DNA of 22,699 nt, from NCBI GenBank assembly GCA_019414725.1, contig DXLM01000003.1, positions 56,876 to 79,574 of the forward strand, given 5' to 3'. Both the position numbers and the translations under genes were made by a program. Positions within the stretch are counted from its first letter, which is position 1. The number at the start of each line of letters is the position of its first letter. Below, in pieces: positions 8,340 to 16,305 of this stretch. The stretch is from Bacteroides sp. (GTDB lineage Bacteria; Bacteroidota; Bacteroidia; Bacteroidales; Bacteroidaceae). Below the pieces are notes generated by a model, which made no database searches, was not told the origin of the DNA, and was given only the letters and a program-made list of their open reading frames with translations.

Positions 8340-8822
8340 ATGATCAGAGCGGTTACCCTACAAGATACTTCTGCCATAACGGCAATTTACAATGAATATA
8401 TCGCACATAGTACGAGTACTTTCGATATAGAACCTGTCAGCGAAGAAGAGATGCAAAAAAGAATCTCTGAAATTTCAGCGCGATATCCGTATTTTGTATA
8501 CGAAACAGACGGAGAAATTGTGGGATATTGCTACGCACATCCGTGGAAAGAACGGGAAGCCTACAACCGCACACTTGAAACGACTGTATATCTGTCGCCT
8601 GCCCATACGGGAAAAGGACTGGGCCGGCTGCTCACGCAGCGTCTGATAGACGAATGCAGACGACGCGGCATACATGTCCTGATAGCCTGTATCACGAGTG
8701 AGAATACAGCAAGCTGTGCCTTCCATGAAGCCTTAGGGTTCAGAAAAGCGTCTTCGTTCGAAGAGGTCGGTATGAAATTCGGACGATGGCTTGGGGTGAC
8801 AGACTACCAGCTTATTCTGTAA
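8340..8822 (+). CDS. GNAT family N-acetyltransferase (phosphinothricin acetyltransferase-like)
   Basis: A 160-residue single-domain acetyl-CoA-dependent acetyltransferase. The acetyl-CoA pyrophosphate-binding motif is HTGKGLGRLL at about 89-98, preceded by strand beta-4 TTVYLSP and followed by ITSENTASCAFHEALGF (about 118-134), the pattern of the PAT/Bar and YncA subgroup. The natural substrate of chromosomal members is usually an amino acid or its analogue and cannot be named here. It is cytoplasmic, with no signal peptide. It is convergent with the GT51 gene, with only 8 bases between the stop codons and no hairpin in that gap. Confidence 0.88.
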   Translation: MIRAVTLQDTSAITAIYNEYIAHSTSTFDIEPVSEEEMQKRISEISARYPYFVYETDGEIVGYCYAHPWKEREAYNRTLETTVYLSPAHTGKGLGRLLTQRLIDECRRRGIHVLIACITSENTASCAFHEALGFRKASSFEEVGMKFGRWLGVTDYQLIL

Positions 8823-8830
8823 ACCAACAT

Positions 8831-10762
8831 TTATCTGATGCTGTCGGGATATAAGATCATCTCCCTAGCCTTCCCTTTTACTGTTATCTCCGGACGAACA
8901 GCCGCAGCTTCCTCTTCTGTAAGCAATCCTTTTGCACACAGTCTTTCGGCTATCAGGCGGAAATAACCTCCTTGTGAATCACGCAAAGTAGCATCTTCAT
9001 TGAATGAAGAACGGAAATGTTTGGGCTTCGGTACAATGGAAGCCAGAAATATAGCTTCTTCTACGGTAAGGTCGGAAGGTTCTTTTTCGAAATAAAAATG
9101 TGAAGCTTCACAAGCACCGTATACCAAAGGAGCCCATTCTACCAAATTCAGGTATACTTCGTACATACGTTCCTTTGAAGTGAGATGCTGGTTTTCTATC
9201 AGCCATACGATAAGAGCTTCCTCCAGCTTTCGGGCAATATTTTTATGACGGTTCAGAAAGACATTCTTTACCAGCTGCATGGTAATAGTGCTTCCTCCGC
9301 GTGCAAAGCGTCCTACCTGCAAATCGTAGGCAAGAGCTTCCTGAATAGCTCCAGGAAGAAACCCTTGATGATAATAAAACCCTCCGTCTTCCGACTGCAT
9401 GATTGCCATCTGAAGCAAAGGAGAAATACGGTTGAGCGGACGGAAATTAGGATTCGACGGTCCGATAAAGAATGTTCTTACCGGCAAGTCGTTCTCGTAT
9501 GCCGTATATTCAAACTCCTCGTTCATCTTGGTAAGTTCACTGCCACCCAGGCTTTCGATACGGAAACCATGCCCGCGCAGATCGGAAGAGAATTGCAGAC
9601 TATCCAGATGATTGAAGTCAACATCCAACAATAAATCATAACTCAGTTTGCCTGATGTACGAATACCCTGTACATGGCGGAACAAACCTTTTGGCAAGGA
9701 AGCAAACAAATCTTCGGAAGGGAAAGGCGAACGATGGATGCTTGCCGTATAATGCCACTTTTTTTCTTTTTCTACCCGTAAATAAGGATGGAAATCAAGG
9801 CGGTTGAATATAACAGTAGAAACACTGTCCAATTCGAAATAATTACCTCCTACATGGCAGGTATATTCCAGCTTTCCTTTATCTAGATCAATCGTATCGG
9901 GTGAAAGTGCTGTATGATAAACCTCCAGCCCGTCTACAGATGCCATCCCCTCCAGTGTAAGAGGCGTAGCAGAAGCAGACTTTTCTGAAAGCTTAAAGGC
10001 TATGGAATCGAATGCAACCGTCGCATTATAATGGGGACGGATATAGGGAAGTATGATTTTTTCATCTGTACTGCCGGAAGCAATGCTGCCTTCTATCAGG
10101 CGCATACTGCGTGCAAGCGTACCTCTTACTTTCCATTCTCCCTTTACAGCTCCCTCTTCCACCTGAATGGCAGAAGCAAACTGACTGTTTGCCAGTATAA
10201 GCTCAGGAATATAAAAACTTGTTTGCAGCAAGTCCCGGCGCGCCGTCACACTCAGGTTGCGCAATTCTCCATTTTCCGGCAATAATCTGAATACCAGGCT
10301 AAGTATTTTACTTACCTGCACATCGTATCCAGCCAATACACTTTCTACTTTACCCGAATCAGCCTCCGATACAGTCTGTTGACGGAAAAGAAAATCATAG
10401 TTCGAAACATTACCTTGCTTTACAAAAGAAAGTTTCATACCCTCTACATCAACCTGATGTACGGAAACTCTTTTTCTAAGCAAAGGAAGCAAATCGATAT
10501 CGATCTCGGCTTTTTCGAGAGTCAGTAAGGTATCGTGATCTTCAGGAACTACCGTCAATCCTTCCAGGCGGATGACAGACAAAGAAGGCATTCCCAATTC
10601 ACGATAGGCAATACGCAAGTTATAACGCTGCTCTAAAGCAGCCAACTTTTCATCGGCAACACAGCGCAACAGGGCTCCCCGAAAAAGAAAGAGTCCTGTT
10701 CCTGCCACAAGCACAACTGCAATCAATCCTGCGGCAATCCATTTAAGTACTCGACTTTTCAT
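8831..10762 (-). CDS. Membrane-anchored GT51 peptidoglycan glycosyltransferase with AsmA-like N-terminal region
   Basis: A 643-residue protein. Residues 9-28 form one N-terminal membrane helix. Residues 30-430 are a long beta-rich region that resembles AsmA-family proteins (EGLTVVPEDHDTLLTLEKAEIDIDLLPLLRKR). A GT51 domain occupies about 430-610: catalytic Glu458 in SEDGGFYYHQG, RGGSTITMQLVKN (488-500), RKLEEALIVWLIE (511-523) and KERMYEVYLNLVEW (530-543). GT51 enzymes polymerise lipid II glycan strands on the outer face of the inner membrane. No transpeptidase domain follows, so it is monofunctional, but far longer than ordinary monofunctional transglycosylases (about 240 residues) because of the N-terminal part. 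It starts 39 bases after the stop of the Pro/Arg-rich protein. Confidence 0.88.
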   Translation of the reverse strand: MKSRVLKWIAAGLIAVVLVAGTGLFLFRGALLRCVADEKLAALEQRYNLRIAYRELGMPSLSVIRLEGLTVVPEDHDTLLTLEKAEIDIDLLPLLRKRVSVHQVDVEGMKLSFVKQGNVSNYDFLFRQQTVSEADSGKVESVLAGYDVQVSKILSLVFRLLPENGELRNLSVTARRDLLQTSFYIPELILANSQFASAIQVEEGAVKGEWKVRGTLARSMRLIEGSIASGSTDEKIILPYIRPHYNATVAFDSIAFKLSEKSASATPLTLEGMASVDGLEVYHTALSPDTIDLDKGKLEYTCHVGGNYFELDSVSTVIFNRLDFHPYLRVEKEKKWHYTASIHRSPFPSEDLFASLPKGLFRHVQGIRTSGKLSYDLLLDVDFNHLDSLQFSSDLRGHGFRIESLGGSELTKMNEEFEYTAYENDLPVRTFFIGPSNPNFRPLNRISPLLQMAIMQSEDGGFYYHQGFLPGAIQEALAYDLQVGRFARGGSTITMQLVKNVFLNRHKNIARKLEEALIVWLIENQHLTSKERMYEVYLNLVEWAPLVYGACEASHFYFEKEPSDLTVEEAIFLASIVPKPKHFRSSFNEDATLRDSQGGYFRLIAERLCAKGLLTEEEAAAVRPEITVKGKAREMILYPDSIR

Positions 10763-10785
10763 AATATCTTTATTGATATCTGCCG

Positions 10786-10817
10786 CAAAAATACGTTTTA
10801 CTTACATGTTGTGCAAG
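10786..10817 (-). promoter_or_regulatory. Possible promoter of the GT51 gene
   Basis: On the minus strand, CTTG (10814-10817), 20 bases, then TATTTTTG (10786-10793). The -7 part matches TAnnTTTG and the -33 part differs from TTTG by one base. The -33 lies in the last codons of the upstream gene, so the GT51 gene can be made alone or by read-through. Confidence 0.5.
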
Positions 10818-11749
10818 AAAGATTTTTCTTTTATTTGTTTAACTGGTTTCCTGTTTTCTTTTCTTTCCGGACGAACAGACGGACGGTTATCCTTACGTTC
10901 TGTCCTTGAAGGTCTTGTCACCCTGTTGGGAGCTTTATCCGACGGTCTGGAAGTACCGGGTCTGACCGAATGGTGATTTCCGTTTTGAGGCGGACGGATA
11001 CCACTTGCATGAGGCGGACGTTTGTCTGGCTTTGGTACCGGTTTGGGAGCAGGTTTTGCACTTATACCCGGACGATATGGCGGACGTGCCTCAGGACGAT
11101 GAGAGGGTGCTGCCGGAGCTGAAGGTCGTGCCGGAGTAAAATAATATCCGGGATTCTTAACCGGCCGAGGAGCGATAAAGTCATGTTTTCTGAACTCCGG
11201 ACGAGAGTGGAAATGACCTTTATACACCGGATGATGATAACGACCGGTATAATGCGCACAGTAATAGCCTGTATTCCGGTAAAAACGGCGACTGTGTGCT
11301 CCATGGTAAGTAAGATAATGTACCGGACGTCCGAAATAGAAGAAACTTCTGTTAGGGTATACCTTATACACCCGCAGATAACAAACATTATTCATCGCAT
11401 AAATCGGACGGAAAAAGTATTCGATTGCAAGAAAACGAGTGTATGCCGAACTGGAAAGAATCCAGCGAAGGTCATCGTTTCTTTCATCCAAATACCGATA
11501 ATAAGCATCAAGTGCAGCAGCATCGGCACATGCCATACCCGTCAGATAAGGATCCACTCCACTCAGAAAGTCAAAGTTTATTTCAAACAAATCATTGTAC
11601 TGACTCTGGTTCAGATTCAGTTCGAAAGCCATACGGTCTGTCAGAAAACGAGCATTTACGCGTATATCGCCTAATGACGAGGCATTTGCCGGCAAACAAC
11701 ATGCACAAAGCGCAAGGCAAAGTAATAATGCGAACTTCTTAATCTTCAT
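10802..11749 (-). CDS. Secreted protein with Pro/Arg/His-rich C-terminal half, function unknown
   Basis: A 315-residue protein from the ATG at 11749; a longer frame to 11821 is less likely because it crosses the promoter and hairpins. The signal peptide is MKIKKFALLLCLALCACCLP (cleavage after ANA likely; LCACC and LALCAC are imperfect lipoboxes). Mature residues about 25-120 look like a small helical domain (LTDRMAFELNLNQSQYNDLFEINFDFL). The stretch around 125-185 is rich in Tyr, His and Arg (FRPIYAMNN, HSRRFYRNTGYYCAHYTGRYHHP). From about 190 to the end the chain is low complexity, with Pro, Arg, Lys and His (KPAPKPVPKPDKRPP, RPERKENRKP), strongly basic and probably disordered. It is next to a peptidoglycan glycosyltransferase, so an envelope role is conceivable. 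I do not recognise a named family. Confidence 0.75.
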   Translation of the reverse strand: MKIKKFALLLCLALCACCLPANASSLGDIRVNARFLTDRMAFELNLNQSQYNDLFEINFDFLSGVDPYLTGMACADAAALDAYYRYLDERNDDLRWILSSSAYTRFLAIEYFFRPIYAMNNVCYLRVYKVYPNRSFFYFGRPVHYLTYHGAHSRRFYRNTGYYCAHYTGRYHHPVYKGHFHSRPEFRKHDFIAPRPVKNPGYYFTPARPSAPAAPSHRPEARPPYRPGISAKPAPKPVPKPDKRPPHASGIRPPQNGNHHSVRPGTSRPSDKAPNRVTRPSRTERKDNRPSVRPERKENRKPVKQIKEKSFLHNM

Positions 11750-11776
11750 ATTCAATATCTTTTTAATTTCCTGATA

Positions 11777-11808
11777 CAAAAATAGGAGGATAAAAATCCT
11801 CCTGCAAC
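11777..11808 (-). promoter_or_regulatory. Promoter of the Pro/Arg-rich protein gene, overlapping the pot terminator
   Basis: On the minus strand, GTTG (11805-11808), 20 bases, then TATTTTTG (11777-11784). The start site would be near 11770, about 20 nt before the ATG at 11749. The spacer is occupied by the terminator-like hairpin 11784-11803, and its T run is part of the -7 box. Confidence 0.5.
11778..11803 (-). terminator. Likely intrinsic terminator of the potABCD operon
   Basis: On the minus strand, stem AGGAGGA/TCCTCCT (7 bp; 11797-11803 with 11784-11790) around a 6-base loop, followed by ATTTTTG. A second inverted repeat just upstream on that strand, GGAAACTC/GAGTTTCC (11809-11816 with 11833-11840), begins 18 bases after the potD stop. 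The stem is short and GC-moderate, so termination may be partial. Confidence 0.55.
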
Positions 11809-11858
11809 GGAAACTCTCCATTTGCCGATAGGGAGTTTCCTATTTCTTTTAGGGATAA

Positions 11859-13184
11859 TCATCTGCGCCGGCGCTTACGATGCTGCTTGCGTTTACGCTT
11901 GTACGCCTGAATACGGCGGTGTATCTGCCATCCGCTCAGTCCCGCTACAACAACCAGAATAAGAATAACAATCCCGCTATTCAAATTATCCCCTTTGATA
12001 CGTGACCATATTTCAAGCACATTGACCGTCTTGTCACCAAAATCGCGTATCATGGAACAACGGTTTACGACAGAAATATCAGGATATTGCGTATTGCGTA
12101 ATTTTACATCACGTCCTTCCGGTCCGAAAAAGTAGCTTGCATCCACCGTTTCAGTCAGTGTTGTATCAATGCATGCTTCCATGATTTCGGGAGCAGCTAT
12201 TGCGCTGACATAGCCATTTTCTTCCATATTGCGCAAAGCAATATCGGGACGGCACAGAAAGTTGATAAAGTAACTTGCAGCTTTTACGTTCTTGGCATAC
12301 TTCGGAATCACCCATCCGTCGTACCAGATATTACTACCTTCTTCAGGGATAGAATAAGACAAATCGACACCCACCTGTTCAGCTTCTTCGATAGCCCATT
12401 GTGCATCACCGCTCCAAGTCATATTTATCCATGCTTTTCCCTTTGTCATCATCTCCTTTCCGAAATCGGCTTCCCAGCCAGCAACATTGGGTTTCAACAG
12501 TTTCAGATACTTTTCTACCGTATCCATAGCTGCCGGAGAATAATCGTTCATCAATTCAGGAACAGTAACGGTACTGTCGGCAAGCTGCTTGCGGTAAGCA
12601 TACAGCATAGCTGTACCATAAGCATCACGATAGGCGTCTTTCATCAGAATACGTCCTGCAAAACGTTTGTCCCACAGACAGCCCCATGTTTTCATATCCT
12701 CGGCAATAACATACTGAGTATTGTACAACAGTCCGGCAGTTCCCCACATATAACATACAGCATATCGGCTTGCCGGATTTTCAGCAGTTCCCAGCTTATT
12801 TATTTGTCGAAGAATATACGGAGAAATACCTTTCATGTAATTAGGAGAATGTGCAAAGGTAGTATCGATAGGCAGCAACAAACCTTTATGCAGCATTCGT
12901 TCGATGATATATTCCGAAGGACATACCACATCAAAATCCTCATGCCCTTTTTCGATTTTGGTGAGCATGATTTCGTTTATATCGAAAGTCTGATAAACGA
13001 TACGTATATCTTCTCCTGTCTGTTCTTTATAGTATTGCTGAAAATCTTCCAGCACGCCTTCACCAATATAGTCTGCCCAGTTATATACTTTCAATATATT
13101 CTGGCGTGACTCATCAGCATTATAGCAGCTTGCCATCGTAAGGCAAGCCCACAGACATACGATAAATTGATATAATCTTTTCAT
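11859..13184 (-). CDS. potD: PotD-like spermidine/putrescine-binding lipoprotein with extra C-terminal membrane helix
   Basis: A periplasmic substrate-binding protein of the polyamine ABC importer: LKVYNWADYIGEGVLEDF near the N-terminus and DFDVVCPSEYIIERMLHKGLL are typical of PotD/PotF. I chose the ATG at 13184 (441 residues); a GTG at 13199 would add five. The lipobox TMASC puts the lipidated Cys at residue 20. After the binding domain there is a 17-residue hydrophobic helix, SGIVILILVVVAGLSGW (about 403-419), and a 22-residue tail with 13 Lys/Arg ending in RKRRRR. E. coli PotD (about 348 residues) has neither the lipid nor this helix, so the protein appears anchored at both ends. Last gene of potABCD, 38 bases after potC. 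Confidence 0.9.
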   Translation of the reverse strand: MKRLYQFIVCLWACLTMASCYNADESRQNILKVYNWADYIGEGVLEDFQQYYKEQTGEDIRIVYQTFDINEIMLTKIEKGHEDFDVVCPSEYIIERMLHKGLLLPIDTTFAHSPNYMKGISPYILRQINKLGTAENPASRYAVCYMWGTAGLLYNTQYVIAEDMKTWGCLWDKRFAGRILMKDAYRDAYGTAMLYAYRKQLADSTVTVPELMNDYSPAAMDTVEKYLKLLKPNVAGWEADFGKEMMTKGKAWINMTWSGDAQWAIEEAEQVGVDLSYSIPEEGSNIWYDGWVIPKYAKNVKAASYFINFLCRPDIALRNMEENGYVSAIAAPEIMEACIDTTLTETVDASYFFGPEGRDVKLRNTQYPDISVVNRCSMIRDFGDKTVNVLEIWSRIKGDNLNSGIVILILVVVAGLSGWQIHRRIQAYKRKRKQHRKRRRR

Positions 13185-13222
13185 TCTATGTTTCAGCACA
13201 CGGTTTCTACTCCGGCAAAGCC

Positions 13223-14014
13223 TTATTTCTTCTGAGCTTTTCCGGCTCTGCGGTTAATAATAATCAACAATACCAATATAACAACAAACGTAAGGGCGGA
13301 CAACGGACGAAGCTCAGGAGTCAGTCCTCCCTTTCGGGCATCGGCATAAATATAAGTAGAGAGGGTTTCCAGTCCCTGATTACCGATGGTAAACACTGTT
13401 ACGGCAAAATCATCGAACGAGATAGTCAGTGCCAGCAGGAAACCGCTGATCATACCCGGACGTATCTCAGGAATAATCACTTTCCAGAGTGCCTGCATCG
13501 GTGTTGCTCCCAGATCGAGTGCTGCTTCATACAGGTTCGGATTCATCTGTTTCAGACGGGGAAGTACACTCAGCACCACATAAGGCGTACAAAAAGTAAT
13601 ATGAGCCAGCACAACAGTTGTAAATCCCTGTGTTACTCCCAAAGAAACAAACAGCAGGAACAGCGATATACCCGTAATGATATCCCCGTTTAAGATAGGA
13701 ATCGTATTGATAAATCCTACAGCTTTCCGGCTGCGAGCCCGCAAGTTGAATATTCCAATAGCTGCAATACTTCCCAACAAAGTAGAAACCGTAGCAGCAA
13801 TGAAAGCAATGGCGATCGTATTGATACAAGCATTCATCAGCGAATGGTGTGCACCGGTATTCATCAGTGACTCATAAAGCTTAAATGAAAAACCTGTCCA
13901 GTTACCCAGCACTTTTGCTTCGGTAAACGAATAAACCACAATAATCAAAATAGGTGCATAAAGCAAAATCAGCAATATCCACAAATATGTCTGCTCGATG
14001 ATTCTTCTTACCAT
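13223..14014 (-). CDS. potC: Polyamine ABC transporter permease PotC
   Basis: A 263-residue inner-membrane permease with about six helices. The EAA loop that contacts the ATPase is EAALDLGATPMQALWKVIIPEIRPG (about 162-186). The sequence YSFTEAKVLGNWTGFSFKLYESL follows the first helix, as in PotC. It pairs with PotB to form the channel. The ATG (14012-14014) lies inside the last codons of potB (7-base overlap) and is preceded by GAGGAGG, a strong Shine-Dalgarno sequence that is itself part of potB; this supports coupled translation and fixes the start. Confidence 0.93.
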   Translation of the reverse strand: MVRRIIEQTYLWILLILLYAPILIIVVYSFTEAKVLGNWTGFSFKLYESLMNTGAHHSLMNACINTIAIAFIAATVSTLLGSIAAIGIFNLRARSRKAVGFINTIPILNGDIITGISLFLLFVSLGVTQGFTTVVLAHITFCTPYVVLSVLPRLKQMNPNLYEAALDLGATPMQALWKVIIPEIRPGMISGFLLALTISFDDFAVTVFTIGNQGLETLSTYIYADARKGGLTPELRPLSALTFVVILVLLIIINRRAGKAQKK

Positions 14015-14808
14015 ACACCACCTCCTCTCTCCGACTCATCCTTATTTTCGGGAGTAAACAAGGAAGTTGCGGCAATAAGGAACAACATGATGAGCGAAAG
14101 AGCTGCTCCGTAGTTCCACAAGCTGTTGTTTATATTTTCCTGTATGGTAGTTCCGAAAAGCTTGATATTGTTCATGGTCAACAGCTCGGCAATGGCAAAA
14201 GTCGAAATAGTAGGCATGAATACCATCATGATACCGCTTACCACACCCGGCATGGACAAAGGAAATATAACCTTCCAGAATACCTGGAAAGAGTTTGCTC
14301 CCAAATCCTGTGCTGCTTCAATGTAACTTCTGTCCATCTTCTGCAAGGTATTGTAAATGGGATAAATCATAAAGGGAATAAAATTGTATATCATACCGAA
14401 AATCAAAGCTCCCTCTCCCAACGGCAGCCTGCAAAAATCGAACAACGCTACCGTGGCAAGTGTACGTACCAGAATGTTTACCCACATCGGAAGGATAAAC
14501 AACATGATCAGCGTACGCGAATAACTCAGATTCTTGCTGTTGTTCAGAATCCAGGCTACCGGATAACCCAGTAATATACAGCCAAGAGTAGTAAGAATGG
14601 CAATACCTATAGAGTACACAAATGTATTGACAGACTCCGAATGAGCAAAAAACTTACTGAAATTAGCCAGTGTAAGATGTCCCATATCGTCGGTAAATGC
14701 ATATACTACAATCAGCAACAGCGGAATAATTACGAATATGACCGAAAAAATGAGATACGGCAAAACCCAACTCTTGCGTGAAGAGAAAAAATGTTGCAAT
14801 TTCTTCAT
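14008..14808 (-). CDS. potB: Polyamine ABC transporter permease PotB
   Basis: A 266-residue permease with about six membrane helices; first helix WVLPYLIFSVIFVIIPLLLIVVYAF. The EAA loop is EAAQDLGANSFQVFWKVIFPLSMPG (about 168-192). It forms the transmembrane channel with PotC. It starts 10 bases after the potA stop and overlaps potC by 7 bases. The C-terminus SERGGGVW is encoded by the bases that also make the Shine-Dalgarno sequence of potC. Confidence 0.93.
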   Translation of the reverse strand: MKKLQHFFSSRKSWVLPYLIFSVIFVIIPLLLIVVYAFTDDMGHLTLANFSKFFAHSESVNTFVYSIGIAILTTLGCILLGYPVAWILNNSKNLSYSRTLIMLFILPMWVNILVRTLATVALFDFCRLPLGEGALIFGMIYNFIPFMIYPIYNTLQKMDRSYIEAAQDLGANSFQVFWKVIFPLSMPGVVSGIMMVFMPTISTFAIAELLTMNNIKLFGTTIQENINNSLWNYGAALSLIMLFLIAATSLFTPENKDESERGGGVW

Positions 14809-14818
14809 TATCCTTATA

Positions 14819-16207
14819 TTAACATATTACACGAATAGCCTCAGCAGGAATAGTGATACCTACACGGTCACCATCGTCCCACACATCATTAGTATCGACG
14901 AATACATTCTCGTCCCAATCGGAAAAGACAGTAAGATGATAATGGTTTCCTTTATAAAGTATGAATTTCACTTCACCGGTAAGCATACCGTCTTCTTCAT
15001 TATCCTGCAATATCACTTTGTCGAAATCGACCTCTACCTTCACATTTTTCCAGTCGCGTGACGAGTCACTCATGTCCACCCGAGGACATTCGAACTCGCA
15101 ACCGAGAAATTCCACATGCGTTTCATCCACCATGGATGCCTCAAACGTATTACATACACGTTCCTTCTGCATGATATGTATGTCCATCGGCTTAATCAGC
15201 AGACCGACTTCCGAACCTGCTTCGAAAGCATGATAATCTTGTACCAGAAACTCATAATCGCCCACGGCAACTGCCATTTCGTAATGCACTCCCTTAAAGA
15301 TACACGACTGAACGATACCGCGAAGCTGTGCAGCATCGGAAACAGGAAATATATACAAGTCTTCCGGACGTATCACCACATCGACAGGAGCATTTTCTCC
15401 AAATCCCTTATCCACACACTCAAACTCCTGACCGCAGAAACGAACCAGACAGTCACGCACCATCGTACCGTTCAAGATATTACTTTCACCAATAAAATCG
15501 GCAACAAACGAATTGATCGGCTCATTATAGATATCTGTCGGTGTACCTATCTGCTGGATTTTTCCTTCGCTCATTACTACGATAGTATCACTCAGTGTCA
15601 ATGCTTCTTCCTGATCGTGAGTAACATAAACAAAGGTAATGCCCAGACGGCGGTGCATTTCCTTCAACTCCATCTGCATGTCCTTACGCATTTTCAGGTC
15701 GAGTGCAGCAAGAGGCTCATCAAGCAACAACACTTCCGGCTCGTTTACAATAGCACGGGCAATAGCCACACGCTGTTGCTGTCCGCCCGACAAAGAGTTT
15801 ACGTCACGGTACTCATAGTCGGTCATACCCACCATTTTCAACGCAGCCTTCACCTTTTTCTCCATTTCTGCCTTAGGCATTTTTTTCAGCTTCAGTCCGA
15901 AAGCGATATTATCATATACATTCAGGTGAGGAAACAAAGCATATTTCTGGAATACCGTATTCACCGGACGACGATGCGGAGGAATTTGTGTAATCTCCTT
16001 CCCACCAATGTACAACTCGCCCTCCGAGGCAGTCTGAAAACCTGCGATAAGCCGCAGCAAAGTAGTCTTTCCACATCCGGAAGGACCAAGAATTGTCACA
16101 AACTCACCTTTACGGATAGATAAGTTTATATTATCGAGTGCCGTTTTTTCACCAAAAAACTTCGACACATTCTTTACTTCAATAATAGGTTTATTGTCTT
16201 GTTGCAT
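14819..16207 (-). CDS. potA: Polyamine ABC transporter ATPase PotA with duplicated C-terminal domain
   Basis: A 462-residue cytoplasmic ATPase that powers import through PotBC. Walker A GPSGCGKT (41-48), Q-loop Gln87, signature LSGGQ (139-143), Walker B VLLLDEP (159-165) and H-loop His197 in VTHDQEEAL are all intact. The C-terminal part is longer than in E. coli PotA (378 residues) and contains two similar TOBE-like units: about 296-346 (GIVQSCIFKGVHYE to MDIHIM) and about 410-461 (GEVKFILYKGNHYH to AIRVIC). First gene of the leftward operon. ATPases of this type also serve iron and other substrates; the polyamine assignment rests on PotD and the gene order A-B-C-D. Confidence 0.93.
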   Translation of the reverse strand: MQQDNKPIIEVKNVSKFFGEKTALDNINLSIRKGEFVTILGPSGCGKTTLLRLIAGFQTASEGELYIGGKEITQIPPHRRPVNTVFQKYALFPHLNVYDNIAFGLKLKKMPKAEMEKKVKAALKMVGMTDYEYRDVNSLSGGQQQRVAIARAIVNEPEVLLLDEPLAALDLKMRKDMQMELKEMHRRLGITFVYVTHDQEEALTLSDTIVVMSEGKIQQIGTPTDIYNEPINSFVADFIGESNILNGTMVRDCLVRFCGQEFECVDKGFGENAPVDVVIRPEDLYIFPVSDAAQLRGIVQSCIFKGVHYEMAVAVGDYEFLVQDYHAFEAGSEVGLLIKPMDIHIMQKERVCNTFEASMVDETHVEFLGCEFECPRVDMSDSSRDWKNVKVEVDFDKVILQDNEEDGMLTGEVKFILYKGNHYHLTVFSDWDENVFVDTNDVWDDGDRVGITIPAEAIRVIC

Positions 16208-16230
16208 ACACTTGTTCTGATTTCAGCCTG

Positions 16231-16266
16231 CAAAGGTACACATTATTATTAATTTATCCCGCCAAA
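16231..16266 (-). promoter_or_regulatory. Promoter of the potABCD operon
   Basis: On the minus strand the -7 box is TACCTTTG (16231-16238). A TTTG lies upstream at 16263-16266 with a 24-base spacer, longer than the usual 19-21, so the -33 assignment is weak. The start site would be near 16224, a leader of about 17 nt. Confidence 0.5.
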
Positions 16267-16305
16267 ATAAAACAGTTTTAGCAGTACAACCCAACGAGAA
16301 TATTT

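Noticed and set aside
8153..8377. A 74-codon minus-strand frame in the GH115-GNAT gap
   Set aside because: It begins inside the GNAT gene and runs through the GH115 terminator hairpin; no promoter or motif supports it.
11750..11821. N-terminal extension of the Pro/Arg-rich protein (MESFRCRRIF...)
   Set aside because: It spans the promoter -7 box and the terminator hairpin, and the signal peptide begins at the ATG at 11749.
12399..13109. A 236-codon plus-strand frame opposite potD
   Set aside because: No promoter box or recognisable motif; potD is well supported on the other strand.
15116..16123. A 335-codon open frame on the plus strand opposite potA
   Set aside because: It is antisense to a gene with all ABC ATPase motifs; its translation is rich in His, Cys, Thr and Ser with no domain, typical of a shadow frame.
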